From: JACVRM01 sp963839815
GTDB lineage: Bacteria; Actinomycetota; Thermoleophilia; Gaiellales; Gaiellaceae
DNA: 64,000 bases
Direction: 5' to 3'
Assembly (NCBI GenBank): GCA_963839815.1
Contig: CAWIWF010000002.1
Location: forward strand, 62,001-126,000
The notes beneath the pieces were generated by a model. It made no database searches and was not told the origin of the DNA. It worked only from the letters and a program-made list of their open reading frames with translations. Positions 54,519 through 63,272 of this stretch are shown here, in pieces. How positions within the stretch are numbered: the stretch's first letter is position 1; every line of letters starts with the position of its first letter. The position numbers and the translations under genes are program-made.

Positions 54519-56216
54519 TCAGGTGACGTTGTACTCAGGGCCAGAGCCTCCCTCCGGCGGCGTCAGGCGGCCGCCTTTCGCGGTGATGGCGCCGCACTGG
54601 ACGCAGTTCGAGGGCGTGATCTCCACCGCGACGAGCCCGTCGTCCCCGGCGGCGCCCACCTCGTACACGTGCGCGGGGCACATCGACTCCCAGAGCTCGG
54701 CCAGCTCGCGCGGCACGCGCTGCTGTACGCGGATGTGGTTCGGCTGGTCGTCGCGGGTTCGATTCCCGGAGGCGTAGACGGATGAGAGCTTGTCGAAGGT
54801 GAGGGTCCCGTCGGGTGCCGGATAGGCGGAGCGCCGGCCGGTGCGGATCAGGTCGTGCTCGGCGTCCGCCTCGAGCGTGGCGTCACCGGGCGGGAAGCGG
54901 CCGAGGGAGGCCGTCATCGCACCCGCCATCGCCGACCCCATCAGGAATCCGCGTCCGAACGCGGGACGCATGTTGCGGACGGCGCGCAGGTCCTTCCAGA
55001 CGAAGCTCGAGCGCAGCGCCTCGTCGTACGGGGCGAGCGCACCCGGCCGCCACGGCGTCTCGCCCGGCTGCAGCGCCGCGAAGGCCGCCTCCGCCGCCAG
55101 TCGCCCCGACTCGATCGCGTAGTGGACGCCCTTCAGCGCCGGCACATTCACGAGCCCTGCGCCGTCGCCGCAGATCATCAGCCCCGGCGCGTGCAGCCGC
55201 GGCACCGACAGGTAGCCGCCCTCGGGAATGGTCTTCGCCCCCCAGGCAACGCGCTCGCCGCCGGCGAGGATCTTGCGCACGAGCCGGTGCGTCTTCAGCT
55301 GCTGCAGGAGGTCGTGGACGGAGACCTGCACGTCGCGGTGGTCGAGCCCGACCACCATGCCAACCGTCACCTGGTCCTCGCCGAGCGGGTAGATGAAGGA
55401 GCCACCGAACTCGCGGTACTTCCGCCCGCCGCGCAGCGGCCAGCCCATCGTGTGGACGATCCGGTGCAGCTGCTTCGGCACCTGCCAGACCTCCTTGACC
55501 CCGAGCGCCCACACCTGAGGGTTCGCCCCCTCGAGCCCGAAGTGGTCGATCGCGACGCCCGTCAGGTGGCCCTGCGTGCCCTCGCAGAGGACGGTGACCC
55601 GGCTGGTGATGTCGCTGCCAGGCTCGAAGTTGCCGAGCTCCTCGCCCTCCTTGCCGCGCCCCTTGTCGCCCGTCCGGACGCCCACGACCCTCCCGCCGGA
55701 GACGAGCAGCGTCTGAGCCGCGGTCTCGGCGAGGATGGTGGCACCGCCCTCTTCGGCCTGCCCGGCCAGGAAGCGGCCGAGCTGCGAGAGCGAGGCGACG
55801 TAGTTGCCGTGGTTTCGCATCGTCGGCGGGGCGGGGATGCGGACGGCCGCGCGCGGCGTCAGGAAGTAGACGGACTCGTCCTCGACCGGGCCGTGGAGCG
55901 GCATGTCGGCCGTGCGGACGCGGTCGCCGAAGAGCCGTCGCAGCGAGCGCGGGTTGACGACGGCGCCCGACAGCAGGTGCGAGCCGGGCTGCTTGCCCTT
56001 CTCGAGCACCGCCACCGGCACGTCGCCGAGTCGCTCAGCCAGCCGCGGCGCATCCTCGAGCAGCTGCCCCAGCCGGATGGCGCACGCGAGCCCGGCCGGC
56101 CCGCCGCCGACGATCAGGACACCGACCTCGATCCGCTCGTCGGCGGGATCCGTCGGCGCCGCGACGAACTCGTCCGCCGAGAAGGGCGGCGGGTAGTCGG
56201 AGGGCTTGACGCTCAT
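54519..56216 (-). CDS. Electron transfer flavoprotein-ubiquinone oxidoreductase, atypical Fe-S site
   Basis: 565 residues. FAD site VLIVGGGPAGLACAIRL, SGAVVNPRSL, GCGDG-like MICGDGAGLVNVPALKG, and C-terminal LTPPEGGSGPEY place it in the ETF-QO family, moving electrons from ETF to membrane quinone. The C-terminal 4Fe-4S segment has SMCPAHVYEV and NCVQCGAI; the canonical fourth Cys, two residues after the last CxxC, is Ile. etfA starts overlap with its stop side: this gene's ATG overlaps the etfA stop. Confidence 0.92.
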   Translation of the reverse strand: MSVKPSDYPPPFSADEFVAAPTDPADERIEVGVLIVGGGPAGLACAIRLGQLLEDAPRLAERLGDVPVAVLEKGKQPGSHLLSGAVVNPRSLRRLFGDRVRTADMPLHGPVEDESVYFLTPRAAVRIPAPPTMRNHGNYVASLSQLGRFLAGQAEEGGATILAETAAQTLLVSGGRVVGVRTGDKGRGKEGEELGNFEPGSDITSRVTVLCEGTQGHLTGVAIDHFGLEGANPQVWALGVKEVWQVPKQLHRIVHTMGWPLRGGRKYREFGGSFIYPLGEDQVTVGMVVGLDHRDVQVSVHDLLQQLKTHRLVRKILAGGERVAWGAKTIPEGGYLSVPRLHAPGLMICGDGAGLVNVPALKGVHYAIESGRLAAEAAFAALQPGETPWRPGALAPYDEALRSSFVWKDLRAVRNMRPAFGRGFLMGSAMAGAMTASLGRFPPGDATLEADAEHDLIRTGRRSAYPAPDGTLTFDKLSSVYASGNRTRDDQPNHIRVQQRVPRELAELWESMCPAHVYEVGAAGDDGLVAVEITPSNCVQCGAITAKGGRLTPPEGGSGPEYNVT

Positions 56217-57181
56217 CCGCCCCTGCGCTGCCGGACGAGCTCGGTCAGCTTCGGCACGATCTCGTGCACGTCACCCACGACCGCCAGGTCGGAGTACTCG
56301 AAGATCGGCGCGTTCGGGTCCTTGTTGATGGCCACGATCACGTTCGACGACTGCATGCCGACCTTGTGCTGGATCGCGCCGGAGATGCCGCAGGCGACGT
56401 AGAGCTTCGGCGACACGGTCTTGCCCGTCTGGCCGACCTGGGTCGAGTAGGGATACCAGCCGGCGTCGACCACGGCTCGTGTGGCCGCGACCGCGCCGCC
56501 AAGCGCCTTCGCGAGCTCCTCGACCAGGCCGAAATTGTCCGGCCCGCCCAGGCCGCGGCCGCCCGCGACGATCACGTCGGCGTCCTCGATCGACGGGCCC
56601 TCCGACTCCTCGTGCGCCTGCTCGAGCATCTCGGCCGCGAGCGAGAAGTCCTGCAGCTGCGGCTCGACCCGCTCGACCGCGGGCTCGCCGCCGCGTTCCG
56701 CGGGGTCGAGCGCCCCCGCGCGGAAGAGTGCGATTCGAGGCGTCGACGTCCAGCCGACCTCGCACACGACCGAGTCGCCGAGCGTCGGCTGGGTGCCGAC
56801 GAGGCCGTCTCCGTCTCCCGAGGTGCTGACGTCCGTGAGCTGCCAGTTGAGGCCGGCGTCGAGGCGCGCGGCGAGTCCCGCCGCCACGTCGGCGCCGAGG
56901 ATCGACTGGGACAGGAAGACGTTGTCGTAGCCGCCGTCGCGCACGAGCTGCTCGAGGACGTCCACGCGAGGCTGCGGCAGCGGCGCATCGAGCCGGGGGT
57001 CGTCCGCCACGAACACGGTCTGCGCGCCGTGCCTCCCGGCCTGGGCGGCGAGGCCGTCGACGCCGCTGCCGGCGACCACGCCGGCGACGTCGCCGCCGAG
57101 CTCGGCTGCCTTCGACAGCACACCGAGCGAGGCCTTGAGCAGCTCACCGCCGTGGTGCTCGAGGAAGACGAGCGTCTTCAC
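56213..57181 (-). CDS. etfA: Electron transfer flavoprotein alpha subunit
   Basis: 322 residues from GTG 57181 overlapping the etfB stop. The C-terminal FAD domain is clear: AGGRGLGGPDNFGLVEELA, VGQTGKTVSPKLYVACGISGA and VIVAINKDPNAPIFEYSDLAVVGD. Forms the heterodimer that collects electrons from acyl-CoA dehydrogenases. Confidence 0.95.
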   Translation of the reverse strand: MKTLVFLEHHGGELLKASLGVLSKAAELGGDVAGVVAGSGVDGLAAQAGRHGAQTVFVADDPRLDAPLPQPRVDVLEQLVRDGGYDNVFLSQSILGADVAAGLAARLDAGLNWQLTDVSTSGDGDGLVGTQPTLGDSVVCEVGWTSTPRIALFRAGALDPAERGGEPAVERVEPQLQDFSLAAEMLEQAHEESEGPSIEDADVIVAGGRGLGGPDNFGLVEELAKALGGAVAATRAVVDAGWYPYSTQVGQTGKTVSPKLYVACGISGAIQHKVGMQSSNVIVAINKDPNAPIFEYSDLAVVGDVHEIVPKLTELVRQRRGG

Positions 57182-57951
57182 AGGAGCCGCTTCTCCGCCA
57201 GGAACTCGACCACCTGCTCGGGCGCGCCGTCACCTTCGATCCGGCGCGACTCGCTGCGCGGCGGCGGATCCTTCAGCTCCAGCACCGTCGTCCTCGAGCC
57301 GCTCTCACCGGCGTCGGCGCCAGCGAGGCCAAGGTCGGCGAGCGAGACCGTGTCCTGCGGCTTCTTCTTCGCGCCCATGATTCCCTTGAGCGACGGGTAG
57401 CGCGGCTCGTTGATCGCATCGGAGACGGCGACCACGGCGGGCAGCGGCGCACGGATGACGTCGTAGCCGAACTCGGTCTGCCGGCGGCCGCGCACCGCCC
57501 CGTCCTCGACGGTGAGCTCGGCCACCTGGGAGATGAGCGGCCGGCGCAGCCGCTCGGCGACCGCCGCCCACAGCACCGCTCCCTCGGAGTCCGCCGCGTA
57601 CTGCCCGAACAGGATCAGGTCGGGGCTCTCACGCTCGAGCGCGGCGGCCAGCGTGCGGCTGGTGGCGACGAGATCGGAGCCGGCGGCGCCCTCGTCGGTG
57701 ACGAGCACGGCGCGGTCGGCGCCCATCGCGAGCGCCTTGCGCAGCGCGTCGGCGGCGGCTGCCGGGCCCATCGAGACGAGCACGACCTCGCCCTCGCCCC
57801 CTGCATCCTTTAGGCGCAGCGCCTCCTCGACGGCGTTGGCGTCGAAGGCGTTCAGGGCGCCCTCCCCGGAGCGGTCGAGCCGCTTGGTCTGCGGGTCGAT
57901 CCGCTTGTTGGGCGTGTCCGGCACCTGCTTCACGCATACAGCGACCTTCAT
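57178..57951 (-). CDS. etfB: Electron transfer flavoprotein beta subunit
   Basis: 257 residues from ATG 57951. KVAVCVKQVPDTP at the N-terminus, LNAFDANAVEEALRLKD, and FGQYAADSEGAVLWAAVAERL are typical. First gene of the etfB-etfA-ETF-QO operon, with overlapping junctions throughout. Confidence 0.95.
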   Translation of the reverse strand: MKVAVCVKQVPDTPNKRIDPQTKRLDRSGEGALNAFDANAVEEALRLKDAGGEGEVVLVSMGPAAAADALRKALAMGADRAVLVTDEGAAGSDLVATSRTLAAALERESPDLILFGQYAADSEGAVLWAAVAERLRRPLISQVAELTVEDGAVRGRRQTEFGYDVIRAPLPAVVAVSDAINEPRYPSLKGIMGAKKKPQDTVSLADLGLAGADAGESGSRTTVLELKDPPPRSESRRIEGDGAPEQVVEFLAEKRLL

Positions 57952-58411
57952 GGCGGCGTGGACTCTAGAGATTCCCGGCTGGGGCGGAATCGGCCAACCG
58001 GACGCTGCCGCGCGGCGCCCGCAGCCGGCATGCCTCCTCACCCGGCGACGCCCGCGGGGGCGAGCGAGGGCCGCGGGAGCCGCTCGCCTTGTGGCGTCGC
58101 AAGACACGTCCTCTGGGGACAGGCGCCGCAGGTGCCCGTGGCCTCCTCCCCGCGTCGATCGTACTGCGGAGGGACGCGCGGATGTGCGACGGCGGGGTAA
58201 CGAGAGTGCAGCAACGACTCGCCGTGAACCTGCGATCGCGCACTTCCGCGCGAGGTACCCGCTTCGGGCTCAAGCCGGTCGCCACACACGCCGAAGAGAC
58301 AGCGACGGACGCCCCGCGTCGGCGAGCCCGCCTCGCCGCCGAGCCGTTCCCGCACGCGCAGCCGACGGACGACTGCGCTAGGGTGCGGCCCTTCGGACGC
58401 GAACCGGAGCT
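57952..58411. other. Long divergent intergenic region etfB / M23 peptidase
   Basis: 460 bp with no gene I can support. TGGGGACAGGCGCC around 58116-58129 distantly resembles the GGGACAG core seen elsewhere. Promoters for both flanking genes must lie here, but no good hexamer pair stood out. Confidence 0.5.
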
Positions 58412-59293
58412 ATGCGACGCCACCGGACGACAGCCCGAGGACTCCTCCTCCTCCTGGCCCTCGGCCTCGCCGCGGCGGCGACGGCTGCGCCCGCGGGCAA
58501 GGTTCCCAAGCGCATCGTCTTCCCCGTCATCGGGCCGGCGGACTACTTCAGCTGGGACTTCGGCGCGCCCCGGGCCCAGGGCGCCCACCAGGGGATCGAC
58601 CTGATGTCCGTGCGCCGCGCCGTCGCGGTCGCTGCGGAGGCCGGCCGCGTCGAGTTCGAGACCGGCAGCCACCGCGCGGGCTGCATGCTCCGCCTCTACG
58701 GGCGCAGCGGCACCGAGTACGTGTACATCCACCTGAACAACGACCGGGGCAACACCAACGACAATCGCGGCGGCTGCGTCGCGGGTGTCGCCTTCGCGCG
58801 GGGCCTGAAGAGCGGCATGACGGTGGCCGCCGGTCAGCCGGTCGGCTATGTGGGCGACTCAGGCGACGCGGACGGCATCCAGCCGCACCTCCACTTCGAG
58901 CTCCGCCCGGGCGGCAGCGGCGCCATCAACCCGTACAAGCACCTGAAGCGGGCGCAGCGGCTGCTGTTCCATGCGCCGCTGGGGCAGACGTTCGTGCTGC
59001 GGCTCAGCGGCACCGTCGTCGGCGAGAGCGTCGACCGGATGCGCCTCAGGGTCGACGCCCTGCGCTGGTGGCCGAACGGCATGCGGGTGGCGAAGCTCGG
59101 CCGCACGCTTGCCGTGGACACCAGCCTCGCCGACCTCCAGCGCTCGGCCAAGGCGGCAGGCGGGCCGGCGAGGGCAGGCGTCACCGGCAAGCGGGTGACG
59201 ATCTACACCACGCCGGCAGCCACGACCCGCGCCGCCCAGCTCGGCAAGCCGGGAGCGCTTGTCGCCTCTCGCATCGTGCTACTCGACCGCTAG
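58412..59293 (+). CDS. Secreted M23-family (LytM-like) peptidase domain protein
   Basis: 293 residues, ATG with CCGGAG upstream. Signal peptide LLLLLALGLAAAATAAPAG. The M23 zinc site is AHQGIDLM (HxxxD) and PHLHFEL (HxH), so catalytic residues are present. The C-terminal 100 residues (LRLSGTVVGESVDRMRLRVD...) form a beta-rich domain. Likely cuts peptidoglycan cross-links or regulates enzymes that do. Confidence 0.87.
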   Translation: MRRHRTTARGLLLLLALGLAAAATAAPAGKVPKRIVFPVIGPADYFSWDFGAPRAQGAHQGIDLMSVRRAVAVAAEAGRVEFETGSHRAGCMLRLYGRSGTEYVYIHLNNDRGNTNDNRGGCVAGVAFARGLKSGMTVAAGQPVGYVGDSGDADGIQPHLHFELRPGGSGAINPYKHLKRAQRLLFHAPLGQTFVLRLSGTVVGESVDRMRLRVDALRWWPNGMRVAKLGRTLAVDTSLADLQRSAKAAGGPARAGVTGKRVTIYTTPAATTRAAQLGKPGALVASRIVLLDR

Positions 59294-59662
59294 GGCAGCG
59301 GCAATCCGACCCGGAGCAGGTTGCCGCTCAGGTCGACCAGGGCGAACTCGCGCATCCCCCACTCCGTGGCCGCGGGCGCTTCGAGCCGGCTGCCCGTCTC
59401 GGATTCCGACGGCACGCCGGCCCCGGCGCCACTCGTCGTAGAGAGCGTCGGCATCGTGTACACGCACGGAGCAGCCGGCGTCTGTCGTCAGCGGATCGAC
59501 GCCGGGCGTTTCCCGGAAGTGCAGCTCGATGCCGCCCCGCTCGACGATGAGGTAGCGGTGCTCCTGCCAGGCGCTCCGGCATTCGAAGCCGATGCGCTCG
59601 TAGAACGCGAGCGTCGCCTCGAGGTCGCGACTTGGCAGGACGGACGGCGTGCCCGTCCACGC
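59290..59662 (-). CDS. VOC/glyoxalase-family protein, frameshifted
   Basis: About 123 residues across one shift. TGTPSVLPSRDLEATLAFYERIGFECR and YLIVERGGIELHF are a typical VOC first half; after DALYDEWR an extra base in the GGGG run (59421-59424) breaks the frame. Corrected, it continues AGVPSESETGSRLEAP and EFALVDLSGNLLRVGLPLP to the stop at 59290. No ATG/GTG is in frame at the N-terminus, so the start is unclear. Similar to bleomycin-resistance-type proteins; substrate unknown. Confidence 0.72.
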
Positions 59663-60435
59663 TACCGCCCGCTGAACCGGGGCTCGCGCTTCTCGGCGAA
59701 GGCCGTCATGCCCTCCTTGGCGTCGGCGCTGGCGAAGAGGTCGCCGAAGCGCTCGGCCTCGGCGTCGAGGTTCGCGGCGTGCCCACCCTGCAGCGCGTCG
59801 TTGACAGCTGCCTTGGCGGCGGCGAGCGCGAGTGGGGCTCGCGCGGCCAGCTCCACCGCGGTCGCCAGGGCGCGCTCCATCAGCCCTTCCGGCTCGACGA
59901 CGGCGCTGACGAGACCGAGTCGCAGCGCCTCCTCGGCCCCGACCGTTCGGCCGGTCAGGATCAGGTCCTTGGCGACGCCCAGGCCGCACACGCGCGCCAG
60001 GCGCTGGGTGCCGCCCCAGCCGGGGATGATGCCGAGATTGATCTCCGGCTGGCCGAGCTTGGCCGTGGTCGCCGCGTAGCGGAGGTCGCACGCAAGCGCG
60101 AGCTCGCAGCCGCCTCCGAGCGCGAAGCCGTTGATCGCGGCCAACGTCGGCTTGGGCATCGTCTCGAGCAGCCGCGCCGCCTCGTGGCCGAGCGCGCCCC
60201 ACCGCTTCGCCTCCTCGACCGCCAAGCCGCTCATGTACTTGATGTCGGCCCCGGCCACGAACGCGCGGTCGCCGGCTCCCGTGAGCACGACCGCGCGGGT
60301 GTCGCCGTCGTCGGCGAGCTCGCGCAGCCGGTCGCGCAGCGCCGTCAGCGTGGCCAAGTCGAGGGCGTTCAGTGCCTCCGGGCGCGCGATCGTGACGACG
60401 GCGATAGCGCCGTCCCGCTCGACCTCGACGCTCAG
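59662..60435 (-). CDS. Enoyl-CoA hydratase/isomerase
   Basis: 257 residues if it starts at CTG 60435, which overlaps the upstream stop as CTGA; no ATG or GTG is available nearby in frame. FVAGADIKYM and INGFALGGGCELALACDLR form the oxyanion pocket, and LGQPEINLGIIPGWGGTQRL carries catalytic Glu. Adds water to trans-2-enoyl-CoA in fatty-acid oxidation. Coupled to the B12-binding subunit gene. Confidence 0.9.
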   Translation of the reverse strand: MSVEVERDGAIAVVTIARPEALNALDLATLTALRDRLRELADDGDTRAVVLTGAGDRAFVAGADIKYMSGLAVEEAKRWGALGHEAARLLETMPKPTLAAINGFALGGGCELALACDLRYAATTAKLGQPEINLGIIPGWGGTQRLARVCGLGVAKDLILTGRTVGAEEALRLGLVSAVVEPEGLMERALATAVELAARAPLALAAAKAAVNDALQGGHAANLDAEAERFGDLFASADAKEGMTAFAEKREPRFSGR

Positions 60436-60830
60436 GAGACCGTCGCCCGCGCGCGGATGAACTCGACGATCTCGCTCGTGTGCGCCCCCGGCGTGAAGAC
60501 CTCCGCCACGCCCTGCGCCTTCAGCTCGGCCGCCTCGTCGCCCGGGATCGTGCCGCCCACGACCACCAGCACGTCCTCGGCCCCGTTCGCCCGCAACCCC
60601 TCGACGATGCGGGGCACGAGCGTCATGTGCGCGCCGGACAGGATCGAGATGCCGACGGCGTCGGCGTCTTCCTGGATTGCGGTCTCGACGATCTGCTCCG
60701 GAGTCTGGTGCAAACCGGTGTAGATGACCTCCATGCCGGCGTCGCGCAACGCCCGCGCGATGATCTTCGCGCCGCGGTCGTGCCCGTCCAGCCCGGGCTT
60801 GGCGATCACTACGCGAATCCTGCCGGCCAC
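60432..60830 (-). CDS. Methylmalonyl-CoA mutase B12-binding subunit
   Basis: 132 residues, GTG start. RVVIAKPGLDGHDRGAKIIA contains the cobalamin DxHxxG motif, with SILSGAHMTLVPRIVEGL and VVVGGTIPGDEAAEL completing the Rossmann-like domain. This is the small, stand-alone cobalamin subunit; the large catalytic subunit is not in the window. Confidence 0.92.
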   Translation of the reverse strand: MAGRIRVVIAKPGLDGHDRGAKIIARALRDAGMEVIYTGLHQTPEQIVETAIQEDADAVGISILSGAHMTLVPRIVEGLRANGAEDVLVVVGGTIPGDEAAELKAQGVAEVFTPGAHTSEIVEFIRARATVS

Positions 60831-60839
60831 GAATCGGCC

Positions 60840-60845
60840 AGTATA
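60840..60845 (-). promoter_or_regulatory. Putative -10 (TATACT) for the mutase subunit gene
   Basis: On the minus strand TATACT lies 9 nt before GTG 60830, giving a leader of only a few bases. It coincides with the start of the divergent metallo-hydrolase gene (ATG 60845). -35 not clear. Confidence 0.4.
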
Positions 60846-61570
60846 TGAGGGTGCAGGTCACAGTCGTCGGCTGCTCCCCGGCTTGGCCCAACCCCGGGGG
60901 AGCGCAGTCCGGGTACCTCGTCGACGGCCGCGTGCTGCTCGACTGCGGCCCCGGCGTGCTCGCACGCCTGCGCTCCCAGAACGGCACCTGGCCGCAGGTC
61001 GACGCCATCGTCATCACCCACTTCCATCTCGACCACTGGGGTGACGTCGTGCCCTGGGTCTGGGGACGGATGTTCGGGCTCGGCCGCGAGCTCGAGCCGA
61101 CGCAGCTCTGGCTGCCTCCCGACGGCTCGCAGGAGCTCGAGCTCTTCGGCAGCACCTTCGGTACGCCGTGGATGTTCGAGCGGACGTTCGACATCCGGGA
61201 GTACAGCGAGGACGAGCCGTTCACGATCAACGGGCTCGAGCTGCGCGCCGTACGCGTCCCGCACTACACGCTGCGAACGTTCGCGCTGCGCGTCACCGAC
61301 GGTCAGCGGACGCTCGCCTACTCGGGTGACTCGGGCCCGAGCGAGCGGCTCGCAGAGGTCGCGCGGGATGCCGACCTGTTCATCTGCGAGGCGACGCTCG
61401 AGCGCGGCGAGCTGGACGGCGAGCCGCGCGGCCATCTTTCGGCCGACGAGGCGGTGGAGGCGTTCGAGGCCTCGGGCGCCCGGCGGCTGCTGCTCACGCA
61501 CCGGCCGAAGGAGCTGCCGCTCGACGGGGCGCTCGACCAGGCCTACGACGGCCTCGTCGTCGACGTCTAG
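60845..61570 (+). CDS. MBL-fold metallo-hydrolase (RNase Z-like)
   Basis: 241 residues. HFHLDHWGDVVP supplies the zinc-binding HxHxDH, LAYSGDSGPSERL the bridging Asp, LLLTHRP the last His. Overall layout (VVGCSPAWPNPGGAQSGYLV start, no exosite) matches ribonuclease Z-like or cyclic-nucleotide phosphodiesterase-like MBL proteins. Substrate unknown. Stop overlaps that of convergent marR. Confidence 0.87.
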   Translation: MRVQVTVVGCSPAWPNPGGAQSGYLVDGRVLLDCGPGVLARLRSQNGTWPQVDAIVITHFHLDHWGDVVPWVWGRMFGLGRELEPTQLWLPPDGSQELELFGSTFGTPWMFERTFDIREYSEDEPFTINGLELRAVRVPHYTLRTFALRVTDGQRTLAYSGDSGPSERLAEVARDADLFICEATLERGELDGEPRGHLSADEAVEAFEASGARRLLLTHRPKELPLDGALDQAYDGLVVDV

Positions 61571-61977
61571 CCGACCAGCCTCGTCAGCAGGTCGCGCAGC
61601 GTCTCGCGCTCGCTCGCCGAGAGCCCGGCGGCGACCGGCGGCTCGTCGAACAGACAGTCCATCAGCTCCCGCCGCACGACCACACCTGCGGGCGTGAGAC
61701 TGACGCTGCGGACGCGGCGATCGTGTGCGGCCGCCCGCCGCTCGACGAGCCCGCGCTCCTCCAGCGTGTCGAGGGAGGCGGTCAGGTTGGACGGGTCCAT
61801 GCGGCAGCGCTCGGCGAGGGTGCCGACCGACACGCTCTGCTGCTCGTCCATACGCCACAGGGCGTTCGCCTGCGGCGCGCTCAGGCCGGTTCGCTCGAGG
61901 CAGGCAGCCTGGTGCTCCTTCAGGCGCAGGGCGACGCGGTTGAAGAGCGAGACGAGATCCTCGACAATCGATCCGAT
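61567..61977 (-). CDS. MarR-family transcriptional regulator
   Basis: About 136 residues. SAPQANALWRMDEQQSVSVGTLAERCRMDPSNLTASLDTLEERGLVERRAAAHDRRVRSVSLT is a full MarR winged helix, described here in consecutive pieces; dimer helices flank it. No ATG or GTG lies in frame at a sensible start; ATC 61977 or ATT 61968 would be needed, unless another base error is present. Divergent from the MFS gene it probably controls. Confidence 0.85.
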   Translation of the reverse strand: MGSIVEDLVSLFNRVALRLKEHQAACLERTGLSAPQANALWRMDEQQSVSVGTLAERCRMDPSNLTASLDTLEERGLVERRAAAHDRRVRSVSLTPAGVVVRRELMDCLFDEPPVAAGLSASERETLRDLLTRLVG

Positions 61978-61995
61978 GAAGGTATAGTACCGGTA
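61961..61995 (+). promoter_or_regulatory. Leaderless promoter and operator of the MFS gene
   Basis: TCGACA (61961-61966), 16-bp spacer, TATAGT (61983-61988), then 7 nt to ATG 61996, so transcription should start at the ATG. The palindrome TACCGGTA (61988-61995) fills the space between -10 and ATG and is a natural operator for the divergently encoded MarR. This is the best promoter in the window. Confidence 0.65.
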
Positions 61996-63272
61996 ATGGC
62001 GGGTCAGCGCCTCTCGGGCGACTTCTGGCGCTTCTGGACCGGCCAGACGATCTCCAACCTCGGGAGCTCGTTCACGTTCTTCGCGCTGCCGCTGCTCGTG
62101 TTCAAGCTCACGGGCTCCGCGGTCAACCTGGCCCTGACCACCGCCGCGTACCTGCTCCCCTACCTGCTGTTCGGGCTCGTCATCGGCGCCTGGGTCGACC
62201 GCGTCGATCGCAAGCGGCTGATGATCGCTGTCGACATCGGCCGGGCCGCGGCGATCGCGTCCGTGCCAGCGCTCGCGGCGGCCGACTCGCTGAGCGTGTG
62301 GTGGATCTACGGCACCGCGTTCGTCACCGCGACGCTGACGATCGCCTTCGACGCCTCTGAGTTCGCCGCCATTCCCAGCCTTGTCGGCACGGAGGACCTC
62401 GTCACCGCAAACGGGCGCATCCAGGCGAGCTACCAGGGAGCGACCTTCCTCGGGCCGATCCTTGCCGGCGGGCTGCTCGGCGCGGGGCTGCCGCTCGAGA
62501 GCGTCCTGCTCGTCGACGCGGGCTCCTTCGTGGCCTCGGCCGGCGCACTCGCTCTCGTGCGCGGGAGCTTCAACCCGCCGGCGGACCCGGAGCGCGCGCC
62601 GACGACGATCCGGCGCGACGTGGTGGAGGGGCTCCGCTACGTGCTCTCGCACCCGGTGCTGCGGAACATCTCGCTGATGATGGCGCTGTTCAACTTCGTC
62701 GGCGCGACCACGAACACCCAGCTCGTCCTGTTCGCCAAGGAGCGGCTCGACGCCTCGGACGCGAAGGTCGGGTTCCTCTACTCGGCCGGCAGCGCCGGGA
62801 TCGTCCTCCTCAGCCTCGCCGCCGGGCCGGTTCGCAAGCGGCTGTCGTTCAGCGTCGCCGCTCTTGGCTCTCTGATGCTGTTCGGGCTGCTGACGATCGT
62901 GTTCGCCTGACCCAGATGTACTGGCTGGCGCTGGCCCTCTGGGCCCTCATCTCCGGGCTCGGCCTCTTCTTCAACATCAACACGCAGAGCCTCCGCCAGC
63001 AGATCGTCCCGGCCCACATGCTGGGCAGGGTGATGAGCATCGCGGGCGTGCTCGCGTGGTCGGCGATCCCGCTCGGCACGCTGCTCGGCGGCTGGGCGAT
63101 CGAGCGAACCGGCGAGGTCGCCGCGGTCTACGCGGTCATCGGCGGCATCACGTTCCTGATCGCCTTCGCCTTCCGCTTCACCGCCCTCGGCCACGCCGAG
63201 GACTACATCGAGGAGGCGCTCCGGCCGGACACGGAGGAACAGCTCGAGCCGGCCGCACAGCCGGCGCGGTGA
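61996..63272 (+). CDS. MFS transporter (DHA3-like exporter), frameshifted
   Basis: About 425 residues across one shift. FWRFWTGQTISNLGSSFTFFALPLLVF begins the usual 12-helix protein; GAWVDRVDRKRLMIAVD is the loop 2-3 MFS motif. Near 62906 a base is missing in GCC|TGA, giving a false stop at 62910; corrected, it continues LTQMYWLALALWALISGLGLFFN. MarR control and the family suggest drug or metabolite efflux. Stop overlaps the next GTG. Confidence 0.88.
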
